This document shows positions 45,201 through 52,183 of a DNA stretch of 60,292 bases, piece after piece. A model generated the notes under the pieces. It searched no databases, was not told the DNA's origin, and was given only the letters and a program-made list of their open reading frames with translations. This DNA comes from Pseudomonas sp. 21 (GTDB taxonomy: Bacteria > Pseudomonadota > Gammaproteobacteria > Pseudomonadales > Pseudomonadaceae), in assembly GCF_000955805.1 (NCBI RefSeq), contig NZ_JYOA01000004.1, positions 518,978-579,269 on the forward strand, given 5' to 3'. How positions within the stretch are numbered: position 1 is the first letter of the stretch; every line of letters begins with the position of its first letter. Position numbers and translations under genes: made by a program.

Positions 45201-45386
45201 CACGGTGGAAGCGATGGTCTGCGAGTCGGCACCCGGATAGGTCGCCGTCACGGTGATCTGGATGGGAGTGATGTCCGGGTACTGCGCCACCGGCAGGGCG
45301 AAGATGGAAACGCCGCCGGCGATGATGATGATCAGCGACAGCACCATCGCGAAGATGGGCCGTTCGATACAGAAACGGGAAAGCAT
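42216..45386 (-). CDS. RND (HAE1) multidrug efflux permease
   Basis: A 1056-aa inner-membrane proton antiporter with 12 membrane segments and two large periplasmic loops. Proton-relay Asp410-Asp411 (IGIVVDDAIVVVENVE) and the Lys in GLAAKNAILIVEF are intact, so it should be functional. N-terminus SRFCIERPIFAMVLSL is typical. It belongs to the AcrB/MexB class, but I cannot assign a specific named Mex system. Confidence 0.92.
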   Translation of the reverse strand: MLSRFCIERPIFAMVLSLIIIIAGGVSIFALPVAQYPDITPIQITVTATYPGADSQTIASTVAAPIETQVNGVDRMLYMQSVSSPTGQMTLNVYFDIGTDPDIAQVQVQNRVSQALAQLPQSVQQNGVNVQKRSSSFLMLLAIYSPDGSFDQQYVGNYANLYVLDAIKRIQGANQAQIMGDADLALRIWLKPDRMAELGITASDVQNAVSQQNQQFGAGNIGQAPSRGKMELTYPLVTPGRMKSAKEFEQIILRADANGTAIVRLGDVASAEIGLNQYSMRSSLNGKTATMIAVYQQAGSNALEVSKNVRTALADMSTTFPRGIGYAVSLDTTEFVRSSIHEVVVTLLIAIALVVLVVFIFLQSVRSTLIPVVAVVVAVIGTFGALLALGFSINLLTLFALVLAIGIVVDDAIVVVENVERNMESFHLSAHDATVKAMEEVTGPVIAIVLVLCAVFIPVAFVSGTTGLLYRQFALTIACSVIISGFVALSLSPALASLILKPGQHARWKGFEWFNRAFDRMTHGFVDLISLVVRRTVVALVLFAVMLLGIAALFSKIPTSFVPEEDQGYLLVAVMMPDSASLDRTEATTEQVAAMFREHPAVQDASVISGYSFIDGQNQTNMGTVFLNLKPSEQRKGDAMSADGIIRALYPKLATIPQARIIPINPPSIPGLGTQGGFEFWVENRGNGDAKELQAATWKLIGAAAKRPDLSGLISTFQASTRQMRVSVDNAKAETLGVPMADVYGALQTQFGSAYVSQYVLGSRVWQVVVQGDAQYRSSPTDLGYLYVRQKDGKMIPLSALVKTEFTSGPSLVTRFNNFPAAKITGNAGPGYSSGDAIRAMQELALQELPPGYSFAWSGEAFEENKAGNTTVLVFAFGIIMVFLILAAQYESWSLPLTVLSAVPFGIFGALLAIWLRGISNDVYFQIGLVTLVGLAAKNAILIVEFVILQRQAGLSPLDAVLKAVELRLRPIIMTSLAFIFGAVPLAIASGAGANSRHSIGTGIIGGMLAATSLALVFVPLFSCIVERLGERRRQKSRGSVTASATPGGDTRQEAH

Positions 45387-45396
45387 GACGGTCGCC

Positions 45397-46557
45397 TCAC
45401 TCTGCCTTCGGGGCCGCTGGGCCGAAACTGCCGGCCGGAGCGTCGCCGACGATCTTCAGGGGGGCTCCGGGCATGAGCTTTCCGGCGCCATCGACCACCA
45501 CCTGCTCGCCGCCCTTGAGCCCCGTTTCGACCCGCCAGAACTCGCCGGACGGCTCGGCCATCTGCACCGGGCGCTCCTCGGCCTTGTCGCCGTTGACCAC
45601 ATAGACGAAGTCGCCCTTGGGCCCGTGCATGACGGCTCGCTGCGGCAGTTGAATGGCATTGGCGTAATTCGCTCCCTTCAGGGTGATGCGCACGAACTGC
45701 CCGGGGCGCAGGTCGCCCTTGGGGTTGGCGAAGTCGGCGCGGACCATGAAGGTGCCGGTCTGCTGGTTGAAGGTGGAAGACGCGAAGCTCACCACGCCGG
45801 TTGCCGGGTAGCGCGAGCCGTCCGACATTAGCAAGCCCGCCTCGAGACGGCCATCGGCCGGCAGCACCAGGCGGCCGCTTTCGCGCAGGTCGCGGATAGC
45901 GAGGAACTGCTCCTCGCTCACGCTCAGCACCACGCGCATCGGGTCCAGCGTGGACACCGAGGTCAGCAAGCTGTTGCTGGTGTTGACGTAAGTCCCGTCG
46001 TTGACGTGGGCGTAGTCGCTGATGCCATCGACCGGGGAACGCACGTAGGTGTAGGAGAGGTTCAGCTCCTGCGTCCTGACCTGGGCCAGCGCCGCCTCCA
46101 TGGAGGCCTCGGCGGACTTGGCCGTACCGATGGCATCATCGCGATCCTTCGGACTCAGCGCCTTTTCTGCGGCCAACGGCAGCACGCGGTCCAGGTTGGC
46201 CTTGGCGCGTTCGTAACTGGCCTTCCGTGCGGCATATTCCGCCCTTGCCGAATCGAGCTGCGCCTGGAACGGCGCGTGGTCGATCTCGAAGAGCAGGTCG
46301 CCGGCCTTCACCACACTGCCTTCGTTGTAGTTGCGTTTGAGCAGGAAGCCATCGACCCGTGCATGGATGTCCACCGCCTGCGGGCTCTGGGTCTGGCCGA
46401 CGAAGGTCATGCTCGCCGGCAGGTTGGCCAGCTTCGCCACAGTGGTCGTGACAGCGACCGGGGCGACCCCGGCGGGCGGCTTTTCTGCCCGGTCACAGGC
46501 GGTCAGGAATACGGTCGCGAGTAGCACTGCATAGGGGCACAAAGGAGTCAGGCGCAT
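45397..46557 (-). CDS. RND periplasmic adaptor (membrane fusion) lipoprotein
   Basis: A 386-aa adaptor with lipobox LTAC (Cys21), a lipoyl-like domain split by a coiled-coil hairpin (residues about 95-165) and a beta-barrel domain (FMVRADFANPKGDLRPGQFVRI). It links the permease and outer-membrane channel. First gene of the operon adaptor-permease-channel; the ATG is only 44 bp past a strong hairpin. Confidence 0.9.
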   Translation of the reverse strand: MRLTPLCPYAVLLATVFLTACDRAEKPPAGVAPVAVTTTVAKLANLPASMTFVGQTQSPQAVDIHARVDGFLLKRNYNEGSVVKAGDLLFEIDHAPFQAQLDSARAEYAARKASYERAKANLDRVLPLAAEKALSPKDRDDAIGTAKSAEASMEAALAQVRTQELNLSYTYVRSPVDGISDYAHVNDGTYVNTSNSLLTSVSTLDPMRVVLSVSEEQFLAIRDLRESGRLVLPADGRLEAGLLMSDGSRYPATGVVSFASSTFNQQTGTFMVRADFANPKGDLRPGQFVRITLKGANYANAIQLPQRAVMHGPKGDFVYVVNGDKAEERPVQMAEPSGEFWRVETGLKGGEQVVVDGAGKLMPGAPLKIVGDAPAGSFGPAAPKAE

Positions 46558-46601
46558 AGTCCATCCACAGCGATTGCCCGAAGGCCAGGGAGCGGGAAAA
46601 G

Positions 46602-46627
46602 GGAGTTCCCACCAGGGTGGGAACTCC
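46602..46627 (-). terminator. 12-bp hairpin before the efflux operon
   Basis: GGAGTTCCCACC (46602-46613) pairs perfectly with GGTGGGAACTCC (46616-46627); the real loop is probably CAGG/CCTG. On the minus strand it is followed by CTTTTCCC. It can end transcription of the 119-aa lipoprotein and the 21-aa ORF, or act as an attenuator for the efflux genes 44 bp further on. Confidence 0.65.
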
Positions 46628-46636
46628 GCGATGGCA

Positions 46637-46702
46637 TCAGTTGGTGGCCGTGGCCGCCAGGGCCGGCGCAGCGATCAGGAACAGAGTCTCGAGTGCTTGC
46701 AT
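46637..46702 (-). CDS. Putative 21-aa hydrophobic small protein
   Basis: A 21-aa frame starting with MQALETLFLIAAPALAATA, a single hydrophobic helix. A strong ribosome site (AAGGAGAG, 6 nt before the ATG) supports translation. It lies between a lipoprotein gene and the hairpin in front of the efflux operon. It may be a small membrane peptide or a regulatory leader; no family is recognised. Confidence 0.5.
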   Translation of the reverse strand: MQALETLFLIAAPALAATATN

Positions 46703-46761
46703 GGGGAACTCTCCTTGGGCTCGGTTTCCTGTGGACGGAACAGGTAGGCGGAACGGCTGCA

Positions 46762-47121
46762 TCACTCAGCCAGGCGCGCGGTATCACTGACCGCGGTGCA
46801 GCTGTCGGGCGTCAGGCAGAAGGCGATGTACACCGCCTGCCGACCACAGCCGCGGGCGCCGATGGTGTATTCGGTTCGGTTGTTGGCGTAGGCGAACTGG
46901 GTGACCTTGCTCGACAGCACCGTGGCGGTGGCGTCCGGGCAGTCGAGTTCGAAGCGCGCACGGGACAAGGCGGTGTTGATTGCAGCGTTCTGGTTCTGCG
47001 CAATGAACTGCTGGTCGGTATTGCAGCCGCTCAGGGAGGCTGCACAGGCCAGCAAGGCGAAGGCGGGAAACAACAGCCGGCCATTCGGGAGGCTGGCGGC
47101 AACGGCGAGGCGCAGGTGCAT
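46762..47121 (-). CDS. Small lipoprotein, unknown function
   Basis: A 119-aa protein with a long signal sequence and lipobox LSGC at Cys33, so the mature part is about 87 residues, with four further cysteines (LDCPDAT, ARGCG, AFCLTPDSC) that may form disulfides. The start at 47121 has AAGGAG 5 nt upstream. Same strand and upstream of the 21-aa ORF and efflux operon. I do not recognise the family. Confidence 0.65.
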   Translation of the reverse strand: MHLRLAVAASLPNGRLLFPAFALLACAASLSGCNTDQQFIAQNQNAAINTALSRARFELDCPDATATVLSSKVTQFAYANNRTEYTIGARGCGRQAVYIAFCLTPDSCTAVSDTARLAE

Positions 47122-47346
47122 GGCGACTCCTTGCTGAAGAGTGATCGCCTGGGACCTTTGCACCGTTGAACGAGCATTGGGGACGGCAATCCGAGGCAGG
47201 GACCACTACCTTAGTCGCCATCCGGAGCACTGAAAGCGGGGTAGAAATAGATACGGATGGTCCCCCTGCCAGTTGCGCCGAATTCCTACATAAGTGACAC
47301 AGATGTCTGAGGAAATGCCCGACAGAGCACCGATTTAGAGCCTACA

Positions 47347-47386
47347 AACGAACGGGCGTACCGGTCTCCCGGTACGCCCGTTCGTT
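47347..47386 (-). terminator. Very stable 18-bp hairpin after the MFS gene
   Basis: AACGAACGGGCGTACCGG and its exact complement with a 4-nt loop, 18 bp past the MFS stop at 47404. The downstream T content is low (TTTGTAGG), so it may both terminate and protect the 3' end. Confidence 0.75.
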
Positions 47387-47403
47387 CAGCTCGCAGGGAG
47401 ATA

Positions 47404-48765
47404 TCAGGCCAGTTGAGCGGACTTTTCCGACGCCTCGCCAGGTGCCGCTCCTGACTCGGCGCGGCAGGCGTTAGTCAGCGTCAGATCCTTGGTCTCCGGG
47501 GCCCAGGCGATGGAGATGATCGCCCCCAGCAACAGAATGCCGGCGAGGATCGCCATGGTCGGATTGAGGCCGATGCCCGCCACGCTGACCGGCAGCAGGA
47601 AGGTGCTCAGTGCCGAGCCCAGGCGGCTGGCTGCCGTGGCCAGGCCGATGCCGCCGGCGCGCACTTCGGTGGGGAAGCTCTCCGCCGGGTAGACGCCGAC
47701 CAGGTTGCTCACCGCCGATAGCACCAGGGTGAACAGGCCGAAGCACGCCACCATCAGCCAGGCCAGGCTACCGGGCAGCAGAACCAGCAGGAACAGCGAG
47801 GCGGCAAGGATCAGGAAGGAGTTGATCAGGAAGCCGCGACGGCTGAACTTGATGGTGCACCAGATGCCCAGCAGCGCACCGACGATCAGCAACGCGTTGA
47901 GCATCATCTCGGTGCCGAAACCTTCGGCCAGGCCCATCTTCTGCAGGATCGACGGCAGGAAGGTATAGATGGCGAAGTACGGCATGACGATGCAGATGAA
48001 GAACAGGCAGTTGAACGCGGTGCGCTTGCGGTACTCGCGGCTGAACAGCGCCTTGTAGCCACTGTGCTTGCGGTTGATGACTTCCTCGTCGATCTCCACG
48101 TTGGCGCCCAGGTGCTTGTGCACGATGGCGCGCGCTTCCTCGATCCGGCCCTTGTAGACCAGCCAGCGCGGCGACTCCGGCGTGCCGATGCGGGCGATCA
48201 GGATCATCGCGGCGGGGATCGCCGAGGACGCCAGCATCCAGCGCCAGGCATCGTCGCCCAATGGCAGCATGGCGGTGCCGACGAAGGTGGCGGCGACGTA
48301 GCCGAAGGTCCAGATCACGCTGAACGAACCCAGCAGCACGCCACGGTGCTTGCGCGGGGAGAATTCGGCGAGCATCGCATGGCCGACGCTGAAGTCGCCG
48401 CCCAGGCCGATGCCGATCAGCACCCGGCAGAGGAACAGCTGCATCGCGGATTCGACGTAGAACTGCATCACCGAGGCAATGGTGATCAGCACGAAGCTGA
48501 TGAGGAAGATCTTCTGCCGGCCGAGGTGGTCGGAAATCCAGCCGAAGAACAGGCTGCCCATGAACAGGCCGAGCAGCGCGGAGCTGCCGATCAGGCCCTG
48601 CCAGAACGGCGTCAGCGCCATCTGCGGGTTGATCAGGGTGAAGGCGATGCCGATGAGACCGAGGATGTAGCCATCGGTGAAGTGGGCGCCGAAGGTGAGG
48701 CCGGCGATCTTGATGTGGAACCTGCCGATGGGCAGGTCATCGATTTTGACTGTTTGACCCGACAT
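47404..48765 (-). CDS. MFS metabolite:proton symporter of the Fae-like operon
   Basis: A 453-aa MFS carrier of the sugar-porter/aromatic-acid-like group. Motifs include GWISDHLGRQKIFL (loop 2-3), IGLGGDFSVGHAMLAEFSPRKHRG (helices 4-5) and PESPRWLVYKGR (loop 6-7); 12 hydrophobic segments. A ribosome site GGAGA lies upstream together with a perfect Crc-type motif. Last gene of an operon with semialdehyde dehydrogenase, aldo/keto reductase and Fae-like protein, so it presumably imports their substrate. Confidence 0.86.
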   Translation of the reverse strand: MSGQTVKIDDLPIGRFHIKIAGLTFGAHFTDGYILGLIGIAFTLINPQMALTPFWQGLIGSSALLGLFMGSLFFGWISDHLGRQKIFLISFVLITIASVMQFYVESAMQLFLCRVLIGIGLGGDFSVGHAMLAEFSPRKHRGVLLGSFSVIWTFGYVAATFVGTAMLPLGDDAWRWMLASSAIPAAMILIARIGTPESPRWLVYKGRIEEARAIVHKHLGANVEIDEEVINRKHSGYKALFSREYRKRTAFNCLFFICIVMPYFAIYTFLPSILQKMGLAEGFGTEMMLNALLIVGALLGIWCTIKFSRRGFLINSFLILAASLFLLVLLPGSLAWLMVACFGLFTLVLSAVSNLVGVYPAESFPTEVRAGGIGLATAASRLGSALSTFLLPVSVAGIGLNPTMAILAGILLLGAIISIAWAPETKDLTLTNACRAESGAAPGEASEKSAQLA

Positions 48766-48781
48766 GATCGTCTCCGACTTT

Positions 48782-48789
48782 TTGTTATT
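48782..48789 (-). promoter_or_regulatory. Hfq/Crc CA motif before the MFS gene
   Basis: Minus strand AATAACAA, a perfect AANAANAA, 16 nt before the ATG and just ahead of the GGAGA ribosome site. Suggests carbon catabolite repression of the transporter. Confidence 0.6.
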
Positions 48790-48808
48790 GGAAACACAGC
48801 GAGGTAGG

Positions 48809-48839
48809 GCCGCCGCGCCATGAACAACGGCGCGGCGGC
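48809..48839 (-). other. 11-bp hairpin between dehydrogenase and MFS genes
   Basis: GCCGCCGCGCC pairs with GGCGCGGCGGC around a 9-nt loop; no T-run. Position after the aldehyde dehydrogenase stop parallels the hairpin at 35714-35736 in the other catabolic operon. Confidence 0.5.
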
Positions 48840-48864
48840 TGTGGCAGAACTCCTTGGTGGGTCG

Positions 48865-50304
48865 TCAGGCGGACAGGCCGCCCATGAGCAGGTACTTGAT
48901 CTCCACGTAGTCCTCGATGCCGTACTTCGAACCTTCGCGGCCCAGGCCCGACTCCTTGATGCCGCCAAAGGGCGCGACTTCGGTGGAAATGATGCCTTCG
49001 TTGATGCCGACCATGCCGGCCTCCAGCCCTTCGGCCATGCGCCAGACGCGGCCGATATCGCGGCTGTAGAAATAGGCGGAGAGTCCGTAGGGCGTATCGT
49101 TCGCCAGACTCAGGACTTCAGATTCGTCGCGGAAGCGGAAACAGGCAGCGACAGGACCGAAGGTTTCCTCACTGGCGATCAGCATTTTCGGACTCGCCTC
49201 GGCCAGCACCGTCGGCTCGTAGAAGGTGCCGCCCAGCGCATGGCGCCGGCCGCCGCACATCAATCTGGCGCCATTCTCCAGCGCATCGCCGACGTGCTGC
49301 TCGACCTTGGCCAGCGCTGCTTCGTTGATCAGCGGACCCTGCTCGGTCTCGCCTTCCAGCGCGTTGCCCACACGCATGACGCGCACGGCGTCGGTGAGGC
49401 GTGAGACGAAGGCGTCGTAGACGCCGTCCTGGATATAGAAGCGGTTCACGCACACGCAGGTCTGCCCGGTGTTGCGGAACTTCGAGGCCATGGCGCCACG
49501 AACGGCGGCCTCGATATCGGCGTCGTCGAAGACGATGAAGGGTGCGTTGCCGCCCAGCTCCAGCGAGACCTTTTTCAGCGTCTCCGCCGCCTGGCGCATC
49601 AGCAGCTTGCCGGTGCGGGTCGAGCCGGTGAAGGACAGTTTACGCACCGCGCCGGACGCCTGGATCGCCCCACCAATGGCAGGCGCGTCACCGGAGACGA
49701 TGTTGAACACGCCCGGTGGAATGCCCGCCTCTTCCGCCAGCACCGCGAGGGCGAAGGCGGACAGCGGCGTTTCTTCCGAAGGCTTGAGGATCATGGTGCA
49801 GCCGGCCGCCAGCGCCGGGCCGACCTTGCGGGTGACCATCGCCAGCGGGAAATTCCACGGCGTGATCGCCGCGACCACGCCGATGGCCTGCTTGATCACC
49901 ACGATGCGCGCATCGCCCTTGTGCGAGGGAATCACATCGCCATAGACGCGCTTGGCTTCCTCGGCGAACCATTCCAGGAAGCTCGCCGCGTAGGCGACTT
50001 CGCCCTTGGCCTCGGCCAGCGGCTTGCCCTGCTCGGTGCTGAGCAGGCGCGCCAGGTCGTCCTGGCGCTGCAGCATCAGTTCACCCCAGCGGCGAATGCG
50101 CGCGCTGCGCTCCTTGGCGGTCAGGGCGCGCCAGGCCGGCAGCGCACGTTCGGCCGCAGCGATGGCGGCGTCGGTTTCCTCGGCGCCACCCCGGGCTACG
50201 TCGACGATCAGCGCGCCGGTGGCCGGGTTGCGCACCGGGTAGGTCGCGCCACCCGTTACCCATTTGCCGTCGATGTAGTGGCCGGCTTTCAGCAGCGCGC
50301 TCAT
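48865..50304 (-). CDS. NAD(P)-dependent succinate-semialdehyde dehydrogenase-like
   Basis: A 479-aa aldehyde dehydrogenase of the GabD group. Catalytic Asn151 (PWNFP), Glu249 (LELGG), Cys283 and the neighbouring Cys285 in TCVCVNR, the pair typical of SSADH. It oxidises a semialdehyde or short aldehyde; the true substrate is unknown and need not be succinate semialdehyde. Its start overlaps the aldo/keto reductase stop by 4 bp. Confidence 0.88.
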   Translation of the reverse strand: MSALLKAGHYIDGKWVTGGATYPVRNPATGALIVDVARGGAEETDAAIAAAERALPAWRALTAKERSARIRRWGELMLQRQDDLARLLSTEQGKPLAEAKGEVAYAASFLEWFAEEAKRVYGDVIPSHKGDARIVVIKQAIGVVAAITPWNFPLAMVTRKVGPALAAGCTMILKPSEETPLSAFALAVLAEEAGIPPGVFNIVSGDAPAIGGAIQASGAVRKLSFTGSTRTGKLLMRQAAETLKKVSLELGGNAPFIVFDDADIEAAVRGAMASKFRNTGQTCVCVNRFYIQDGVYDAFVSRLTDAVRVMRVGNALEGETEQGPLINEAALAKVEQHVGDALENGARLMCGGRRHALGGTFYEPTVLAEASPKMLIASEETFGPVAACFRFRDESEVLSLANDTPYGLSAYFYSRDIGRVWRMAEGLEAGMVGINEGIISTEVAPFGGIKESGLGREGSKYGIEDYVEIKYLLMGGLSA

Positions 50305-51335
50305 GCCACCGCCTCCGTCAGCGCAAAGGCTTCGCGCATGGGGCGGGCGGCACGCAGGATGCGCTTGCCGGCGGTGTAGTCGTTGATCACGTCGCAGGGC
50401 GTGTAGTTGCGCTCCAGCTCGTGGATTTCCTCGTCATCCAGGCGGGTCTCCAGCGCGGCCAGGGCGCTGTCGAACTGCGCGGTGGTGTCGGCGCCCACCA
50501 GCATGCAATCCACGCCGGAATGCTGCAGCACCCAGGCCTGGGCGATCTGCGCATTGGATACTCCGCGACGCTGCGCGACGCGCTGCACGGAGCGGGCGAT
50601 CTCGAAGGAAGCCTCGTCGGCATACATCTGCTGGGTGAAGAAGTCGGTCTGGTTGCGCGTGGAGCTCACGTCGCCGGTCAGCAGGCCGCGCGCCAGCGGG
50701 CTGAACACCGAAACACCGAGGCCCTGGTCGCGGCAGAACGGGATCATCTCGCGCTCTTCCTCGCGGTAGGCGCAGTTGAGCTGCAGCTGCATGTTGATCG
50801 GCTTGACCCAGCCGTTGCGCTCACAGGCCATGAGGATCTTCGCCAGCTGGCCGGTGAGCATGGTGGACACGCCGATGTAGCGGGCCTTGCCGGCGCGGAC
50901 GATATCGTTCAGCGCCCCCATCACTTCTTCCACCGGCGTGTTCACGTCGTAGAAGTGCAGCATGTAGATGTCGACGTAATCCATGCCCATGCGCTTCAGG
51001 GAGGCGTCGATGCCGTCCATGATGTGCTTGCGCGAATGACCGCTGGCGTTGATGCCCGGACGGGTGCCGTAGCCCACCTTGGTGGTGATCACCACATCCT
51101 CGCGGCGCACCAGGCGCTTGAGGATGCGGCAGACGACTTCCTCGCCGACGCCGGCGGAATAGAAGTCGGCGAGGTCGATGAAGTTCACGCCGGCATCCAG
51201 CGCGTGCTTCACGATCGGCTCGCTCTTCTGCTCATCGAAGATCCACGGCTTCCAGTCCGGGGTACCCATGTTCATGGTGCCCAGGCACAGCTTGGAAACC
51301 TGCAGGCCGGAGTTGCCGAGACGGATGTATTGCAT
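50301..51335 (-). CDS. Aldo/keto reductase
   Basis: A 344-aa NADPH-dependent oxidoreductase of the AKR superfamily, with the catalytic tetrad visible as Asp54, Tyr59 (DLADFYS), Lys86 (TTKVG) and His127 (LHFYD). The cofactor-binding end is VLQHSGVDCMLVGADTTAQ. The TGAGGT ribosome site is 7 nt before the start. It lies 10 bp after the Fae-like gene and may reduce or oxidise the carbonyl/alcohol intermediate of the same pathway. Confidence 0.87.
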   Translation of the reverse strand: MQYIRLGNSGLQVSKLCLGTMNMGTPDWKPWIFDEQKSEPIVKHALDAGVNFIDLADFYSAGVGEEVVCRILKRLVRREDVVITTKVGYGTRPGINASGHSRKHIMDGIDASLKRMGMDYVDIYMLHFYDVNTPVEEVMGALNDIVRAGKARYIGVSTMLTGQLAKILMACERNGWVKPINMQLQLNCAYREEEREMIPFCRDQGLGVSVFSPLARGLLTGDVSSTRNQTDFFTQQMYADEASFEIARSVQRVAQRRGVSNAQIAQAWVLQHSGVDCMLVGADTTAQFDSALAALETRLDDEEIHELERNYTPCDVINDYTAGKRILRAARPMREAFALTEAVA

Positions 51336-51345
51336 GGCGCTTACC

Positions 51346-51858
51346 TCAGGCCTTGGGGGTGTAGAAGGGGTTGGCGATGGCGTTGACCACGTCGGCCAGC
51401 TGCGCGCGCTCGGGCTTGCAGCTCAGCGCCGCGCGGATCGCGGTGCGGCAGGCGTTGTAGTTGTTCAGGTAGACGGCATCGAGGTCATCGCAGCCCGGGT
51501 TGACCCAGTTGGCGGTGACGATGGCCCACTCGTCCTCGGCTTCGGGCGGCAGGGTGCCGTCCAGCAGCGCTTCGGTGACCGCCTTGGCGATGCCGGCCTG
51601 GGACGCGCCCCAGGTGGCGTTGGCGTGCAGGTCACCGTTGATCTCGGCCTTGTTCACGTAGAGGGTCATCGGCTTGACCGGGATGTTCGGCTGGGCGATC
51701 ACCATGAACGGGCAGTGGCCCTGGCTGGGTGATGCGAGGCTGTTGGAGAACGCCTGGCCGGCCGGGCCGCTGCGCGGGCCGAGCAGGATGTTGATGTGCG
51801 CGGCGTTGACGCCGGGGCCTTCGAAACCTTCGCCGATGTACAGGTCGAGCTTTTTCAT
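51346..51858 (-). CDS. Formaldehyde-activating enzyme (Fae)-like protein
   Basis: A 170-aa protein similar over its full length to Fae, which in methylotrophs condenses formaldehyde with tetrahydromethanopterin. The catalytic His of Fae is retained as His21 in NAAHINILLGPRSGPAG, and the later PNIPVKPMTLYVNKAEI matches the pterin-site region. Start 51858 has GAGGT 5 nt upstream (the ATG at 51870 overlaps that site). No tetrahydromethanopterin-pathway gene is seen here, so the cofactor or the reaction may be different. Confidence 0.82.
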   Translation of the reverse strand: MKKLDLYIGEGFEGPGVNAAHINILLGPRSGPAGQAFSNSLASPSQGHCPFMVIAQPNIPVKPMTLYVNKAEINGDLHANATWGASQAGIAKAVTEALLDGTLPPEAEDEWAIVTANWVNPGCDDLDAVYLNNYNACRTAIRAALSCKPERAQLADVVNAIANPFYTPKA

Positions 51859-51885
51859 GGGGTACCTCATGCAAACGTGGGGTGT

Positions 51886-51909
51886 AAGAAAGCCCGGGCA
51901 CGCTCGGGC
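51886..51909 (-). terminator. Terminator-like hairpin before the Fae-like gene
   Basis: On the minus strand GCCCG (loop 8 nt) CGGGC is followed by TTTCTT, 28 nt before the Fae-like ATG. A second small hairpin (CCGGCG/CGCCGG, 51924-51940) precedes it. Together with the 32-aa ORF this resembles a leader with an attenuator. The 5-bp stem is short, so the claim is weak. Confidence 0.4.
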
Positions 51910-51955
51910 GGCCCGTGGCAGAACCGGCGGAGGACGCCGGGGAAAAGGATGGGGA

Positions 51956-52054
51956 TCAGCTATCGACGGGCCAGCGGGACGGGTGCGCGAAAGCCCCGGG
52001 CAGGCCGGAGTGCAGAGGACGGATCGAGGGCGGGGAAAGCAGGAAGGAAGTCAT
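51956..52054 (-). CDS. Putative 32-aa leader ORF of the Fae-like operon
   Basis: A 32-aa frame rich in Pro and Ser (SPPSIRPLHSGLPGAFAHPS in the middle). Its ATG is 13 nt after a perfect AACAACAA Crc motif, and AAAGAG serves as a weak ribosome site. It ends 97 nt before the Fae-like start. I infer a translated leader; homology to any known peptide is not recognised. The interval 51859-52183 holds otherwise only hairpins. Confidence 0.45.
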   Translation of the reverse strand: MTSFLLSPPSIRPLHSGLPGAFAHPSRWPVDS

Positions 52055-52067
52055 GTCGCGTCGCTCT

Positions 52068-52075
52068 TTGTTGTT
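52068..52075 (-). promoter_or_regulatory. Hfq/Crc CA motif at the head of the Fae-like operon
   Basis: Minus strand AACAACAA, the optimal form of AANAANAA, ahead of the 32-aa ORF. Suggests repression of the whole operon when better carbon sources are present. Confidence 0.6.
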
Positions 52076-52104
52076 GTCGATGAGCTGGTGCGACGATTTT
52101 TAGC

Positions 52105-52125
52105 ACCGGGCCCGAGCGGCCCGGT
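52105..52125. other. 8-bp GC-rich hairpin near the Fae-like operon promoter
   Basis: ACCGGGCC (52105-52112) pairs with GGCCCGGT (52118-52125). It is flanked by A/T runs on both sides (TTTTTAG; AACCACAAAAA), so it could be a terminator or an operator close to the unseen promoter. Confidence 0.4.
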
Positions 52126-52130
52126 AACCA

Positions 52131-52168
52131 CAAAAACTCAAGGAGCTATGACTTGCGCTCATAGCTCC
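52131..52168 (-). terminator. Terminator of the DUF2846 lipoprotein gene
   Basis: A 10-bp perfect stem GGAGCTATGA / TCATAGCTCC with 7-nt loop (52142-52168) followed on the minus strand by TTGAGTTTTTG. Confidence 0.85.
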
Positions 52169-52183
52169 GGAAAAGCGCAAAAC

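Noticed and set aside
40792..46557. Assignment of the pump to a named Mex system
   Set aside because: The order adaptor-permease-channel fits several systems; residues seen by eye do not single one out.
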